Source: Brachycybe producta (Eukaryota; Arthropoda; Diplopoda; Playtdesmida; Andrognathidae). From it: 64,000 nucleotides of DNA. Of this stretch, positions 1-9,605 are shown in pieces. Below the pieces are notes generated by a model. The model worked only from the letters and a program-made list of their open reading frames with translations. It searched no databases and was not told the DNA's origin. The DNA is taken from contig JAUPFP010000034.1 in the NCBI GenBank assembly GCA_036925085.1, positions 821,501-885,500 of the forward strand, in the 5' to 3' direction. The translations under genes and the position numbers were made by a program. Each line of letters opens with the position of its first letter. Position 1 is the stretch's first letter.

Positions 1-1
1 C

Positions 2-82
2 CAAATCGAGTTCGTCAGAATAAGTATCGGAAAAAATTTCTGTGTCGTTTGCACCTGCGAAATTGACAAGTGAATCATATAC
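2..82 (-). CDS. Gr-like gene 1, exon 2
   Basis: 27 codons between a CAG acceptor (85-83) and a donor whose G is base 1. The translation runs from VYDSLVNFAG to YSDELDL and matches exon 2 of the paralogue over its full length. This phase-0 exon is too short to appear as an isolated open frame. Confidence 0.75.
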
Positions 83-1605
83 CTGTAAAAAATTTAGAAA
101 TATTTTATTATTGGCATATATAGTGTTTATAAGACACTTGCGGGGGAAATTTCAAAGTTTATTCGAAACTAGAATCGAAAAGAAATTTTAAGTTAAAATA
201 ACGGTCGTATTGACGTTTGCGACAGTGCGATCGTAAAGCGATTATACTGTATAACACACACTCTGGTTATCTCGATGTCTTCTTCCGTATACGTACTCCA
301 AACAATTACAGAAAAGTAAGTGACGTCAAAATGTGAAATGGTCATAAAATGGTCCGATCATGTCACTAGCTAATAATTATCTGTAATGTTTTCTCACAGC
401 ACCCGTAATATACACATCGATACGTCTTTTTGTATTAGACACGAGGTATAGGCCTATGATTCTTATAAGTTTCGCTTACTTAGGGCCGTGGCACACAGAC
501 GACTTTTGAAAGCCTTTTCTGGAACAAAAATAAAATTGAAGGTCGCTGCGCTGTCGCCGCAATGTATTTTGTCGCCGAAAAGTCATTCAAAAGTCGCCTG
601 TGTGTATGTGTGTGTTTTCAACTGTTAGCTTACTTTATAATTAACTTTTGAGCAAAGAATTACTGTACAAATTGCAAGACTTAATGCAAGGAATAACATG
701 GGTGAATTCACAATGAAATCATTAGATGAAGAAAATCCTCGCGTAAAGGTGCAAGTTAAAATAATGTAAACAATAAAAGTAAGTCCGAATTGAGTGGCCG
801 ATATCTCGTTGGTTAGTTTGACAAGTTTGACAATACTGGCGTGTTTTTGTTGAAAGTTTAACAGTTTGCTGTGTAAAGGCAAGGGTTGTTCGGCGTCATT
901 TGGGGTCATGAGTTCATTCAAACACAATGACAGTGTATAGATCATCTGAAAGTTAATTCCAATGTGAGCGAGCAGATAATACAGACTGATGGATATAGGA
1001 AGGCTTACAATGAGAAATGGCAAAAGATTTGAGATTTGGTTTGTGGCTTCCAATAATTCAGAATGCATAATAAGACGGGTTTCATCGTTCTCATCGTAGT
1101 TACCGATTGATAATTCCATATCAAAAATAAACAAAAGCATTAAGTGAACGAATGAAATAGCTGTAATTACGACAAGTGAGCGAAATCCAAACCTTCTGAT
1201 TTTTCTTTCGATGGACATTTGTCGCTTTTTGTTAGACAGTAGTATCATGTGACCATAAAGACAATTTATAAAATTTGTTAGCTTTCCCTCCTGACATGAA
1301 GAAAACTGATTAGCAACCAACACAACGGTATGAAGAGAAAATACAGATAATCCAATGGCACCATTTCGAGTGTTATTTTTTTGGTAAAATGCAATGGTAT
1401 AATATTTTAGGATTAATATTAAAGCTGTCAATTGCATCAGATAGGGAATTGATTTGTGGATGCGTATACAGATTCTTCTCCAGTTCGATTCTTCAGTAGG
1501 TGAAAATTGTAAACGGTATCCGTAAAAATAAAGAATATTTAGCAAAGGAAACATTTGATGGATGGATTTCTCTTTCTTTTGTTTCAAGTCGTGGGTATTT
1601 TCCAT
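2..1605 (-). CDS. Gustatory-receptor-like 7TM chemoreceptor, 3' end cut by window edge
   Basis: Likely a ligand-gated chemoreceptor of the insect-type gustatory receptor (Gr) family, acting in the plasma membrane of sensory neurons. Exon 1 is 634-1605 (324 codons, ATG at 1605-1603) and exon 2 is 2-82 (27 codons). Exon 1 ends AAA|GTAAGC and exon 2 follows a TTTTTACAG acceptor; both junctions are phase 0. The protein has six hydrophobic spans in exon 1. A cytoplasmic loop carries the typical pattern of L-x-x-x-Q-x-x-H followed by L-x-x-x-N and F-G-L (around residues 245-275) before TM5. No signal peptide is present, as usual for Grs. The remaining exons, with TM7, lie beyond base 1. It is paralogous to the neighbouring gene at 2892-5918 with the same exon lengths. 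The family assignment is from pattern recognition, not from a search. Confidence 0.8.
480..605. mobile_element. Palindromic MITE (CACACAGACGACTTTTGAA ends)
   Basis: GTGGCACACAGACGACTTTT mirrors AAAGTCGCCTGTGTG, with GTCGCTGCGCTGTCGCCG in the centre. Lies in intron 1 of Gr-like gene 1, close to its donor. Loosely related to the 60.1-kb palindrome. Confidence 0.65.
634..1605 (-). CDS. Gr-like gene 1, exon 1
   Basis: 324 codons from ATG to a GTAAGC donor at 633-628. Without splicing the frame would stop two codons later. Encodes the cytoplasmic N-terminus and TM1-TM6. The length is identical to exon 1 of the paralogue. Confidence 0.85.
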
Positions 1606-1965
1606 TTTGACTTGTAGACTTTTTTCTTAAAAATGTCTACTGTAAAGTAGAACGTAAACTTATATGTTCAGAAAATGTTATTGTCCATTGTCATGGAAAC
1701 GCATGTTTTTATTTAGCTTATTGTGTATCTTTATGTAATTGATTCAATAATACATCTTTAATAACACCAATGAACTTATTTGGTAAATGGAAATAACTGT
1801 AATAAGGGCCTGTATTTCAAACTTCTTTTATAACATGCTGTTAACTTGAAAAAACATCAGCTTTTTTTTTTGGTTTTAAATATTATTCTTGTTGTGTTTT
1901 GGACTTTGAGTCTATCAATGAAAGTTCATTTTTAAAGATTCTTAAGGTAGTTTTAAAGTGTAAAC
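1606..1965. repeat. 5' flank of Gr-like gene 1, duplicated at 5919-6285
   Basis: Directly upstream of the ATG, this stretch aligns by eye with the region upstream of gene 2. Shared blocks include the GTTCAGAAAATGTTAT block, TACATCTT near 1750, and GGGCCTGTATTTCAAACTT. It should hold the promoter of gene 1. The similarity shows that the tandem duplication carried the upstream sequence along. Confidence 0.75.
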
Positions 1966-2297
1966 GATTATCTTAACTAATTATTCTGTCTTTTAGGTGC
2001 AAGTAGTGTTTTAGAAACTAGAAGGGTAGTTTAATCAATTAAGGGTATTTTTTTATGCTTGATATCTTTCAAAATAAACGTTTTATTTAAGTTTGAAAAT
2101 GACCCAATTTTAAGCAAACACAATTTTTTATTTTTATTTTTGTCTATATAAAAAGTTTATTTTGGATGGAAGAAGAGAAGGTATCAAGATGAAAATAACC
2201 ATCCGTGATTTAAGCTACCCTTCTAGTTTCTAAAACACTTTCTGGTTTCTATTATTTTTTCTCATAAAACACAGAATAACCAGAGTTTGAAGATCAA
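1943..2297. mobile_element. Palindromic MITE, core CTAGAAGGGTAG (copy 1)
   Basis: Starts with AAGGTAGTTTTAAAGTGTAAACG and has mirrored arms: GTTTTAGAAACTAGAAGGGT on the left, and the same block inverted (2212-2240) on the right. The centre mirrors CTTTCAAAATAAACGTTTTA against TAAAAAGTTTATTTTGGA. The family recurs more than a dozen times in the window. No coding capacity; transposase source unknown. Confidence 0.8.
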
Positions 2298-2344
2298 TGG
2301 TAGGTATAGAGTCGTGCACTTCACCTAAAGTTGTTCACCTAAAC

Positions 2345-2693
2345 CAAGCATGTCAAATTCAAAGGCTAACACGGGGGCCAAATAAACAAGGTCTAAGTTT
2401 ATGTGGGCTGCAAGAAAACAAACAAAAACTTCAATTTTTCTAGAAACGTAGGTTTATTTCGAAAAGTACAGTACAAAAAAAGAACAAAGGATAACGGTAG
2501 AATTAATGTTTTCTTCCTGTGACACTTGGCATCTTTCTTCTCTGCTACAATCTTTCCTACTTCGGGAGGGAAATGTTGTTCGCAGTGATTACTTTCAAAA
2601 CTGACCCAAGTTGAATATCAGTAATCCTGGATCTGACAGGGGCTGGGCAGCAGCAAAGAAAATTCGTTGTGATCCGCGAGTTTGACATGCTTG
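2345..2693. mobile_element. hAT-type non-autonomous element with 8-bp TSD
   Basis: 349 bp with termini CAAGCATGTCAAATTC and its inverted form, flanked by perfect direct repeats ACCTAAAC at 2337-2344 and 2694-2701. An 8-bp target-site duplication is the hAT hallmark. On the minus strand, around 2560-2650, a short open stretch (R-I-T-D-I-Q-L-G-S-V-L-K) resembles the C-terminal end of hAT-derived transposases, so this may be a deletion derivative rather than a pure MITE. Confidence 0.85.
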
Positions 2694-2891
2694 ACCTAAA
2701 CAATTACACCTACGTCAAATATTCTAAATGTTTTTTTTTTCCCCAAGTGCACAAGTATAGGCTTATAAAAGTTTGAGAATGTAAGTTTTGGTTTATGAAA
2801 TTACACACAGTACAATTAAAATATACTAACTAATTGTTACAAATAACATTAAATAAACATCATTAGAGGTCAGTAGACATTTTTAACAGTT

Positions 2892-2954
2892 TCAGTTGGT
2901 ATGCAAATTAAACTTGTATAAAAACATGCTGTATGAATTCAATAGTTCTAATAT
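2892..2954 (-). CDS. Gr-like gene 2, exon 4 (TM7 and stop)
   Basis: 20 codons plus TGA after acceptor TTTTTATTTAG. Contains the variant TM7 signature S-Y-x-x-x-L-Y-K-F and a short polar tail. The acceptor has a good pyrimidine tract and the frame continues from exon 3. Confidence 0.72.
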   Translation of the reverse strand: MLELLNSYSMFLYKFNLHTN

Positions 2955-5918
2955 CTAAATAAAAACGAAAACATAAAACACAAAATCATTTGATATTAAA
3001 ATTTTGTACAAAAGTAAATTTGTGATATTATTACCTGAAATAGTAGCATTGGATGAATAACTACCATGTCACCAAGGGTGAGGTTAACAGGTTGCCTTCT
3101 AAAGTTGTTTATGTACTCGGTTATCAGAGTGATTGCCTGATTTTTATAGATATGATTAGAAAAAAGGAGGACTTAATTTGCATATTTATCTATCACATAT
3201 TAGACCTACCAAATCGAGTTCGTCAGAATAGGTATTGGAAACAATTTCTCTCTCATTTGCACCTACGAAATTCACAAGTGAATCATATACCTGAAATGTT
3301 TTAGAAATATTTTCTTATTGGTATATTGATTATCAGGGCAGTGCAAATCTGGTAAGTATTTTTGTAATCAGTGCTAAATACAAATAAGTGTGTCTGTGTC
3401 ATCTGTATGTCTTCTACATTTTGCTATGGTCACACTGCTGCAGCGCTTGTTTACATTTATAATTCTGGTTACTGTGTTTTATATTAATATTATGTATTTT
3501 AATTAGTTTTTACATTTGTAATTAATTTTTTTGTAAAATAAAAAAAATATATTTAAAATCAAATATTTTACGACGTAAAATATTTAAATAATTTTCAGAA
3601 ACCTTTGCCGAAACCCCTACGAGTAACTCGCGGAAACCTAGGGGAGACTAGTCTCTAAAGTGGGGTGCACGAGATGGTCCACATGGGCAGAGCTGGGCAA
3701 AAAATACATTTAAATGAGTATCTTGAATACATAATACAATTAAAACATGTATTTCCATTACAAAATACAAGATATTTTAATAAAATGTATTTGGAACACA
3801 AAATACAATTGTATCTTACAAGATACATTTCAAAATACAAAATACTGCATTTCAGAAGTTGCCGTTTTCCTTTAATAAAACAAGTTTTTTGAACATATCA
3901 TCTGAAATTGAATGTCTCTGAAAAAATGAGCAAATGAAAAAAGACATTCAATAGGACCTTTAGATGCCAAAATAGTATTGTAGTGCGTGAATACTTTATT
4001 TTTTATCAATGGATCCACTATGCTAACTTTTTTCAGCTTATCTTCACTTATTAGTCACTAGAAGTTGGCTAGACAGGCTTAATGGCAAAGGAGTGTGATG
4101 TGTGCGTGCTAGTCTGCTAGATGACTAGTGACTAATTACTACTAATCAGTATAATCTAAATATCTTAGTAAAACCTTGGTTTACGAGCATAATTAATTCG
4201 TCCTGGAAACGTGTTTTTAATCCAAAGCACTCGTATATCAAAGTGAATTTCCCATAATCACGCAGTGAGAGAGCGAGAAGAACCATCGGCTCAGTTGTGA
4301 TCACGTGACGCTCGGCAGACAAAGCATATACATACTATACATACCCAAACCTCCTGCGCCCCCCCCCCGCAGGGCAGTTGCGGGTCTTGCGGCTCTCTAG
4401 CTACGCCCCTGTCTGTACGATTGTACGATAGAGTGCGTGCTAAACAGGAAAAATGTCGGCTAGCTGTTAAGTAACCGGTTCTGTATTCCGGAGGTGCGTG
4501 CTCTGTTTTTAGTAAGTAAGGGTGCGCGTTTTTAGCTAGACCACTGCCCTAGAACACTGCGGAACAAAGGAAAAGTAACACTGCTCTAGCGGATCAGATA
4601 TTATAGCTCGTTTGAAAGATCTTGTTGAGCTGAATACGAATATACAATTTTTCGATGGAAACACCAAACACCCACCTTACGTGAATGTTTATGGCATTTT
4701 AGACATCCATGTAAATTTGAACTTTTGCAAGCGTTTTCTTGCACACGTTTGGTGTTTGGACCGAAAAAGATCTACACATTTGTACTCAGCTCCACAAGAT
4801 ATTTCCAACAAGTTATAGTTTATTTAAATTCGCGAGGAACCCCTCCCTCCTTATACTTTTTTTAATTGTTCCCGCTTAAGATGTTCCTTTGAATCCTTTT
4901 TTTTTTTTTTTAGATAACACTTGTCTTTCAGTTAGTTTCTGCTTACTTTATCATTAACTTTTGAGCAGAAAAGTATTGTGAAAGTTGTGAAAGTTAATAA
5001 AATGAATCCTGATGGTAAATTCATAAGTAAATCATTAGATGTAGACAGTCCTCGAGTAAGGACGCAAATTTGCATAATTTCAACTATAAAAGTCAGTCCA
5101 AAGGAACTGGCTGATTTCTCGTTGGTTATTTTGACCATTTGGACAACTCTGATGTGTCTTTGTTGAAAGTTAATCAGTTTGTTGTGTAAAGGCATGTGTT
5201 GTTCGGTTACACTTACTGTCATCAGTTCATCGAAACACAATGACAGTACATAGACCATCTGAAAGTTCATTCCAGTGTGAACCATCGAATAATACAAATT
5301 GATGGCACAAGGGATGCTTACAAAGAAAAATGGTAAAAGATTTGAGCTGCAGTTTATGGCTTCCAAAAATTCAGAATGCATGATAAGATGACTTTCATTG
5401 GTCTCGTCATCGTTGCCTGTTAATAATTCCATATCAAAAATGAAAAAAGTTGTTAATATAACCAATAAAATAGCTGTAATTATGACAAGTGAGCGGAACC
5501 CAAACCGCCTGCATTTTCTTTCAAAGGACATTCTTTGCTTTTCATCGGACATTTGCATCATATGACTATAAAGACAATTTGCAAAGCTTGTAAAGCTTCC
5601 CTCGTGATATGCTGAAAGCTGGTTAATAACCAAAAGAATGGACCAAAGGAAAAATAGAGACAAGCCATAGGTACCATTTCGAGTGTTATTTTTTTCATAA
5701 AATGCAATGCAATAATATCTTAGGATTATTATTACAGCTGTCAGTTCAGTTAAAAGAGTAACCGACTTTTGAATGTGTGTAGAGATTTTCTTCCAGTTTG
5801 ATTCTTCATTAGGCGAAAATTGTAAACGGTATCCGAAGAAATGGAGAATATTTAGCAAAGGAAACATTTCATGGATGTATTTCTTTTTCTTTTGTTGCAA
5901 ACCGTGGTTATTTTCCAT
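2892..5918 (-). CDS. Gustatory-receptor-like 7TM chemoreceptor, complete (4 exons, 405 aa)
   Basis: Likely insect-type gustatory receptor family member, a multi-pass chemoreceptor. Exons: 4947-5918, 3210-3290, 3035-3136, 2892-2954 (324+27+34+20 codons plus TGA). All three introns are phase 0, which is the usual pattern for the C-terminal introns of arthropod Grs. Introns are 1656, 73 and 80 bp. TM1-TM6 lie in exon 1. Exon 3 carries the segment with N-L-T-L-G-D and leads into TM7. Exon 4 ends the protein with S-Y-S-M-F-L-Y-K-F, which occupies the place of the Gr signature T-Y-h-h-h-h-h-Q-F, with T changed to S and Q changed to K. Total length is typical of the family (about 400). The gene lies head-to-tail with its paralogue. 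The first intron contains old transposon sequence. Family is inferred from topology and motif; ligand unknown. Confidence 0.82.
3035..3136 (-). CDS. Gr-like gene 2, exon 3
   Basis: 34 codons between acceptor AAAAATCAG and donor GTAATA, phase 0. Encodes a short loop (F-R-R-Q-P-V-N-L-T-L-G-D) and the hydrophobic start of TM7, a typical position for the penultimate Gr exon. Confidence 0.75.
3210..3290 (-). CDS. Gr-like gene 2, exon 2
   Basis: 27 codons between acceptor TTTCAG and donor GTAGGT, phase 0 on both sides. Nearly the same peptide as exon 2 of the paralogue at 2-82, which is the main reason to accept it. Confidence 0.8.
3684..3860. repeat. Diverged hAT-like repeat (AAAATAC-rich)
   Basis: Begins CAGAGCTGGGCAAAAAATAC, followed by many AAAATACA and GTATTTT alternations. 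This composition is seen in widespread hAT MITEs of animals. No right terminus or TSD was found, so it is a fragment. Lies in intron 1 of Gr-like gene 2. Confidence 0.45.
4172..4280. repeat. Tigger/pogo-like repeat fragment
   Basis: The blocks GTTTACGAGCATAATT, CCAAAGCACTCGTATATCAA and GTGAATTTCCCATAA are characteristic of a mariner-superfamily repeat known from many animals. The second terminus was not identified. In intron 1 of Gr-like gene 2. Confidence 0.4.
4947..5918 (-). CDS. Gr-like gene 2, exon 1
   Basis: 324 codons, ATG at 5918-5916, donor AAA|GTAAGC at 4946. Hydrophobic spans fall at about residues 50-72, 82-104, 146-168, 194-225, 272-290 and 296-316. The TM4-TM5 loop has the Gr-like H-x-x-x-V-x-x-V pattern followed by N and F-G-L-T-F. 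Confidence 0.87.
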
Positions 5919-6285
5919 TTTTACTTGTAGACTTTTTCTGTAAGTATTACATAAGGTTATGTTCAGAAAATGTTATATTTTCTAGAAATTCTCCATTGTC
6001 TTGGAAACACATGTTTTTGTTTAGTTAATTGTACCATTATGTAATCTAATACAATAATACATCTTGAATAACACCAATGTAACTTATTTGGTAAATTGAA
6101 ATACCTGTAATGAGGGCCTGTATTTCAAACTTTTTTTATAACATGCTTGTTAACTTGAAAAAACATCGGCTTTTGTTTGATTTCTTGGGGTTTTAAATAT
6201 TATTCTTGTTGTGTTTTGGACTCAACGATTAATAAAAGTTCATTTTTAAACATTTTTAAAGAAATTTAAGGGGGTTTTAAAGTGC
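5919..6285. repeat. 5' flank of Gr-like gene 2, duplicated copy
   Basis: Counterpart of 1606-1965: the same order of blocks up to the AAGG-GGTTTTAAAGTG end of the palindromic MITE. Probable promoter region of the 405-aa Gr-like gene. No clear TATA or initiator was identified. Confidence 0.72.
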
Positions 6286-6985
6286 ATAAACTAGGGATGG
6301 GGGAAGTTCGAATCCCACGAATCTTGAAAATATTCGAGATTCGAAAACTCGAGTCTTTGCGCTTTTTTCGTCTTTTGAATTTTCGCGCGTTTTTCGTCTT
6401 TCGAATCCTAACCTTTAAAAAAAAGCTGTTAAAAACTTTGATAAAATTAGTTTTAACTCCATTGACGTCCAATAGAAGCGTTCACTAACAAAAAAAACGG
6501 CGATTGTTGCGATTTCGGTTGTACCTGGATAACCAATGGATCACCGTGTGGCGACCCTGAGTGCCGCCACACTTGTTTTTTTTTATTAATAATTTAATAT
6601 TTAATATTATTTCATTTATTTGTATCTTCTTAATGATTAATATAGGATTCTTATATGAAGGATTCGAGAATCCTTTTAGGCTTTTAGGATTCGGATTTGA
6701 GAAAACTTTGGATTCGTCCCTCATCTAGTATAAACGCTTATCTAACTGATTATATTCTATCTTTTAAGTGCAAAATGAAGATAAACTTTGTGTTTTAGAA
6801 ACTAGAAGAGTAGTTCAATCAATTAAGGGCATTTTTATGCTGATATCATTAAAAAAGAAAGAAGGGATATCAAGATAAAAATTTCCTTAAGTGATTAAGC
6901 TACCCTTCTAGTTTCTAAAACACTTTTTTTTAGTTTCTCTTAATTTTTCTCCTGAAAGACAGAATAACTAGAGTTTGAAGATCAT
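6263..6985. mobile_element. Palindromic MITE, core CTAGAAGGGTAG (copy 2, interrupted)
   Basis: Same family and same position relative to Gr-like gene 2 as copy 1 is to gene 1. The left end is split from the rest by the element at 6292-6727. Arms: GTTTTAGAAACTAGAAGAGT and its inverse near 6898-6925. Confidence 0.8.
6292..6727. mobile_element. hAT-like MITE nested in palindromic MITE copy 2
   Basis: Termini TAGGGATGGGGGAAGTTCG and CGTCCCTCATCTA are imperfect inverted repeats. Flanks GCATAAAC (6284-6291) and GTATAAAC (6728-6735) form an 8-bp TSD with one mismatch. The host MITE resumes exactly after the second flank. Confidence 0.75.
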
Positions 6986-8530
6986 CATTATAATAATTCA
7001 TAAACCATCTTCTTAACATGATGTTTGGTGGGGTGCTTGTTAGTCCATTGCTGGATGTGTATTTGTTACTACTGTATTTTCTACCAAAAGAAGTCGTAGC
7101 AATTGTGACAATATATTTTCTAGTCACTAAGCTCGTAGGTGCCTAGGAGGACAGAGATGTAATTGAATCAAGATGTAGTAGTCTCCATGATGGTTATATT
7201 TTTTTAGGATGGTTATTTTAAGATGGTTTGAAAAACAACATCCTCAGAAAATACAAAGAGAAAAAAAGATTAAAGAAAGAGAGAGAGGATTCACTTCTAA
7301 AATATTTCTCTAAAAAAAATCTTCTTCCTCTTCATCTGAGTTGGGGGGTGGCTGGCTGGTCATGGTTATAAATTTTGAATGAAACAAAGTTGTAAAAACT
7401 CCGTTACTTAACGTCTCAAATAACTTCTTTTTCTCTTTTTTTTTGGGTGGGCTTTTTTGTCCCTGTGAAACTTCCTGTTGCCTAATTCATATACATATTA
7501 CACTTTCAATAGTAAATCTCTTAATATATATCGTTGTAGGGAGCGGGCCTCTATATTTTTTGAATATATACTTATAAAGTTGTAATGTGGTGTAAAGTGA
7601 TGCGATGATGGTGTGCGACACTTCTTCCTGCCACAACGAGGATAAATATTAAATAACAAATACACTCCCTTTCTACACATATGATTCACATATAAAAAGT
7701 TAAAAAAGTAGTGTCTTATATTAGATGTGTGTATGTGGAAGACATAAATTAATGGTAAAGGAATTTCAAATCATCGTAATGTAACCAACTAGTGTGTAAA
7801 CCACAAAACCATCAAAAAAGTGAACCATTTTGTGGACCTAAAAATAAATATAAAACTACGTTTTTTGGTACAATCTTTTATTTCTACTAAGACATGTTTT
7901 TTGTTTTGTTTTTGGGACTACAGGAGTGTCATTTTATTTATTTTGTTGAAAAGTACGTTTAATTTAAGGTACCCTCCCTCCTCCTGTAACGGCGGATCCT
8001 GGACAGGTCATTCGAGGATCATCCGTCAAAATTTGATAAATTAACAGGTGCGCACTATTAGAGGCTGCTGCAGTGTACAAAATTTCAGCTTTCTTCTCTA
8101 GGGTCGTTATCGGGATGTTGGATAAAATAGGAGAAATAGAAGTCCATCCAAACGGACACAACCCTCATGTCAACTTAATTAAAAGCTTGTAAAAAAAAAT
8201 AATCTCTGGAAGGAATTTCACAACACTTATTTTATTTTTGTTTTTCCTCCACTTAAATTGTTCTGTTATTTAAAGAATGGTGCAAATAATTTAGGCACAT
8301 TGTAACCATTCTATGAACTGTGTCATTATTTTAGAGCGGGTTAAATGTTCTATTGTAATGTAAATGTGCGCGCGTATGACTTTTTTTTTGTGTTGCTCTA
8401 ATCAAGTTTTAGCACTTCTGAATGTTGGCGCAAATTCTACTCTCTAATATGGTGGCGCCAACAGTAAGTGACAACTTTGTAAACTTGTTTAGCGTTATGC
8501 CTTTTCACGTTTCTAGGAATCTGATTTGTT
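6986..8530. other. Gene-free AT-rich stretch
   Basis: No supported gene. Simple A/T tracts and purine-rich runs near 7250-7330. The short open frames around 7964-8161 on either strand have no recognisable domain. Confidence 0.5.
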
Positions 8531-8534
8531 TTGT

Positions 8535-8962
8535 TTTTAAAGCCTCGTTTTCACGGTGGCGATAGTTCTATCGTGAGAGTAGCTGTCATGAAAGTTGTGA
8601 TAGTTCACTCTCACGATAGCAACTGTCTACACGTCTTGAAGTATCGTGATAGTTGTCTCTCATGGTAGTGTGACGTCTATTTCATAGATATCATTGAGTC
8701 AACAACAGTGTTGTCCTTTCTTCCTTCAGAAGCCAAATTTCCCTACAAAGTGGATATTTCCCTACAAGCGGTCACAAAACAACTATTACTATTGCGACAG
8801 TACTATCAACAATCTAGTCAAACGAGATAGTTGTGATAGTGCAATCGCGAAAGTGCGATAGTGACTATCATATGTGGTTTTCACGATGATAGTTCTCGCG
8901 ATAGTTGCTCTTATGACAGCAACTATCGTGGAAACTATCATCGTCAAAACGGGACTTTTAAG
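8535..8962. mobile_element. MITE with nested GATAGTT/AACTATC palindromes
   Basis: Ends CCTCGTTTTCACG and CGTCAAAACGGG are inverted repeats. The interior is filled with short inverted motifs such as TCGCGATAGTT and AACTATCGTG. No coding capacity. TSD not clear. Confidence 0.65.
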
Positions 8963-8969
8963 CTATGAT

Positions 8970-9300
8970 CTGCTTCAAATATTAAACTAAATGGTAGTTT
9001 CAGAAAGCACAAGCTGCGGCAGTTTCGTTAGTTTAGCTATAAAAGTGTCCAAAATAACCTTAATTATCAGCATGTGACAAACTTAACTCAGAACATATTT
9101 AAGTGAAGAGTTCAAGAGAGCACGTGTAGAAATAGTTGACGCAAATTAAAAGTTTGCCACGTGAAAAAGGAGAAGGTGAGTCAAGTGTTGAAGAGTGTCG
9201 ATACATTTCTATGGGTGGAGGGCTAGTGGCGCCATTTAATGCCACACACACAAAATAAATGATCTAAGTGTACTTGCATTCTTAATAGCTATTTTTTAAA
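8970..9300. repeat. Interspersed repeat R, copy 1 (unoccupied)
   Basis: Shares ordered blocks with 10930-11490 and 41795-42375: GCGTCCAAAACAACC-like, TTAATTATCAGCA, GTAGAAATAGTTGACGC, AGTTTGCCACGTGAAAA and ACATTTCTATGGG. It lacks both MITE insertions seen in the other copies. Confidence 0.7.
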
Positions 9301-9356
9301 ATTGATTTCTGCTTTCTAACAAGAAGCTATACGTCGAATATTGTACCATTACTACG

Positions 9357-9605
9357 AGTAACCGACTTAATCATATGTCACTAGGTGACCTACACTTCAG
9401 AATTGTAGGTTACTGAGTGACCTACACTTTAAAACATATCAGTGACTAGGTGGGGTAACATTAAATTAAGCTTGTGGCATGGGGGTCGAGGGCCTGCACT
9501 CCCCAAAATGCAAAAAAAAAGTGTAGGTCACTGAGTGACCCACAGTTCTTCTCCAAATTGCTATCTGGAAAGTGTAGGTCACCTAGTGACCTACAATAAT
9601 TAGTC
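9357..9605. repeat. Inverted and direct GTAGGTCACNNAGTGACCTAC repeats
   Basis: At least four copies of a near-palindrome of the form GTAGGTCAC..GTGACCTAC. A related block near 18450-18520 shares the ACAGTTCTTC spacer. Likely remnant of a MITE; no TSD determined. Confidence 0.6.

Noticed and set aside
3053-3304. Plus-strand 83-codon frame
   Set aside because: Antisense shadow of two minus-strand Gr exons (3035-3136 and 3210-3290).
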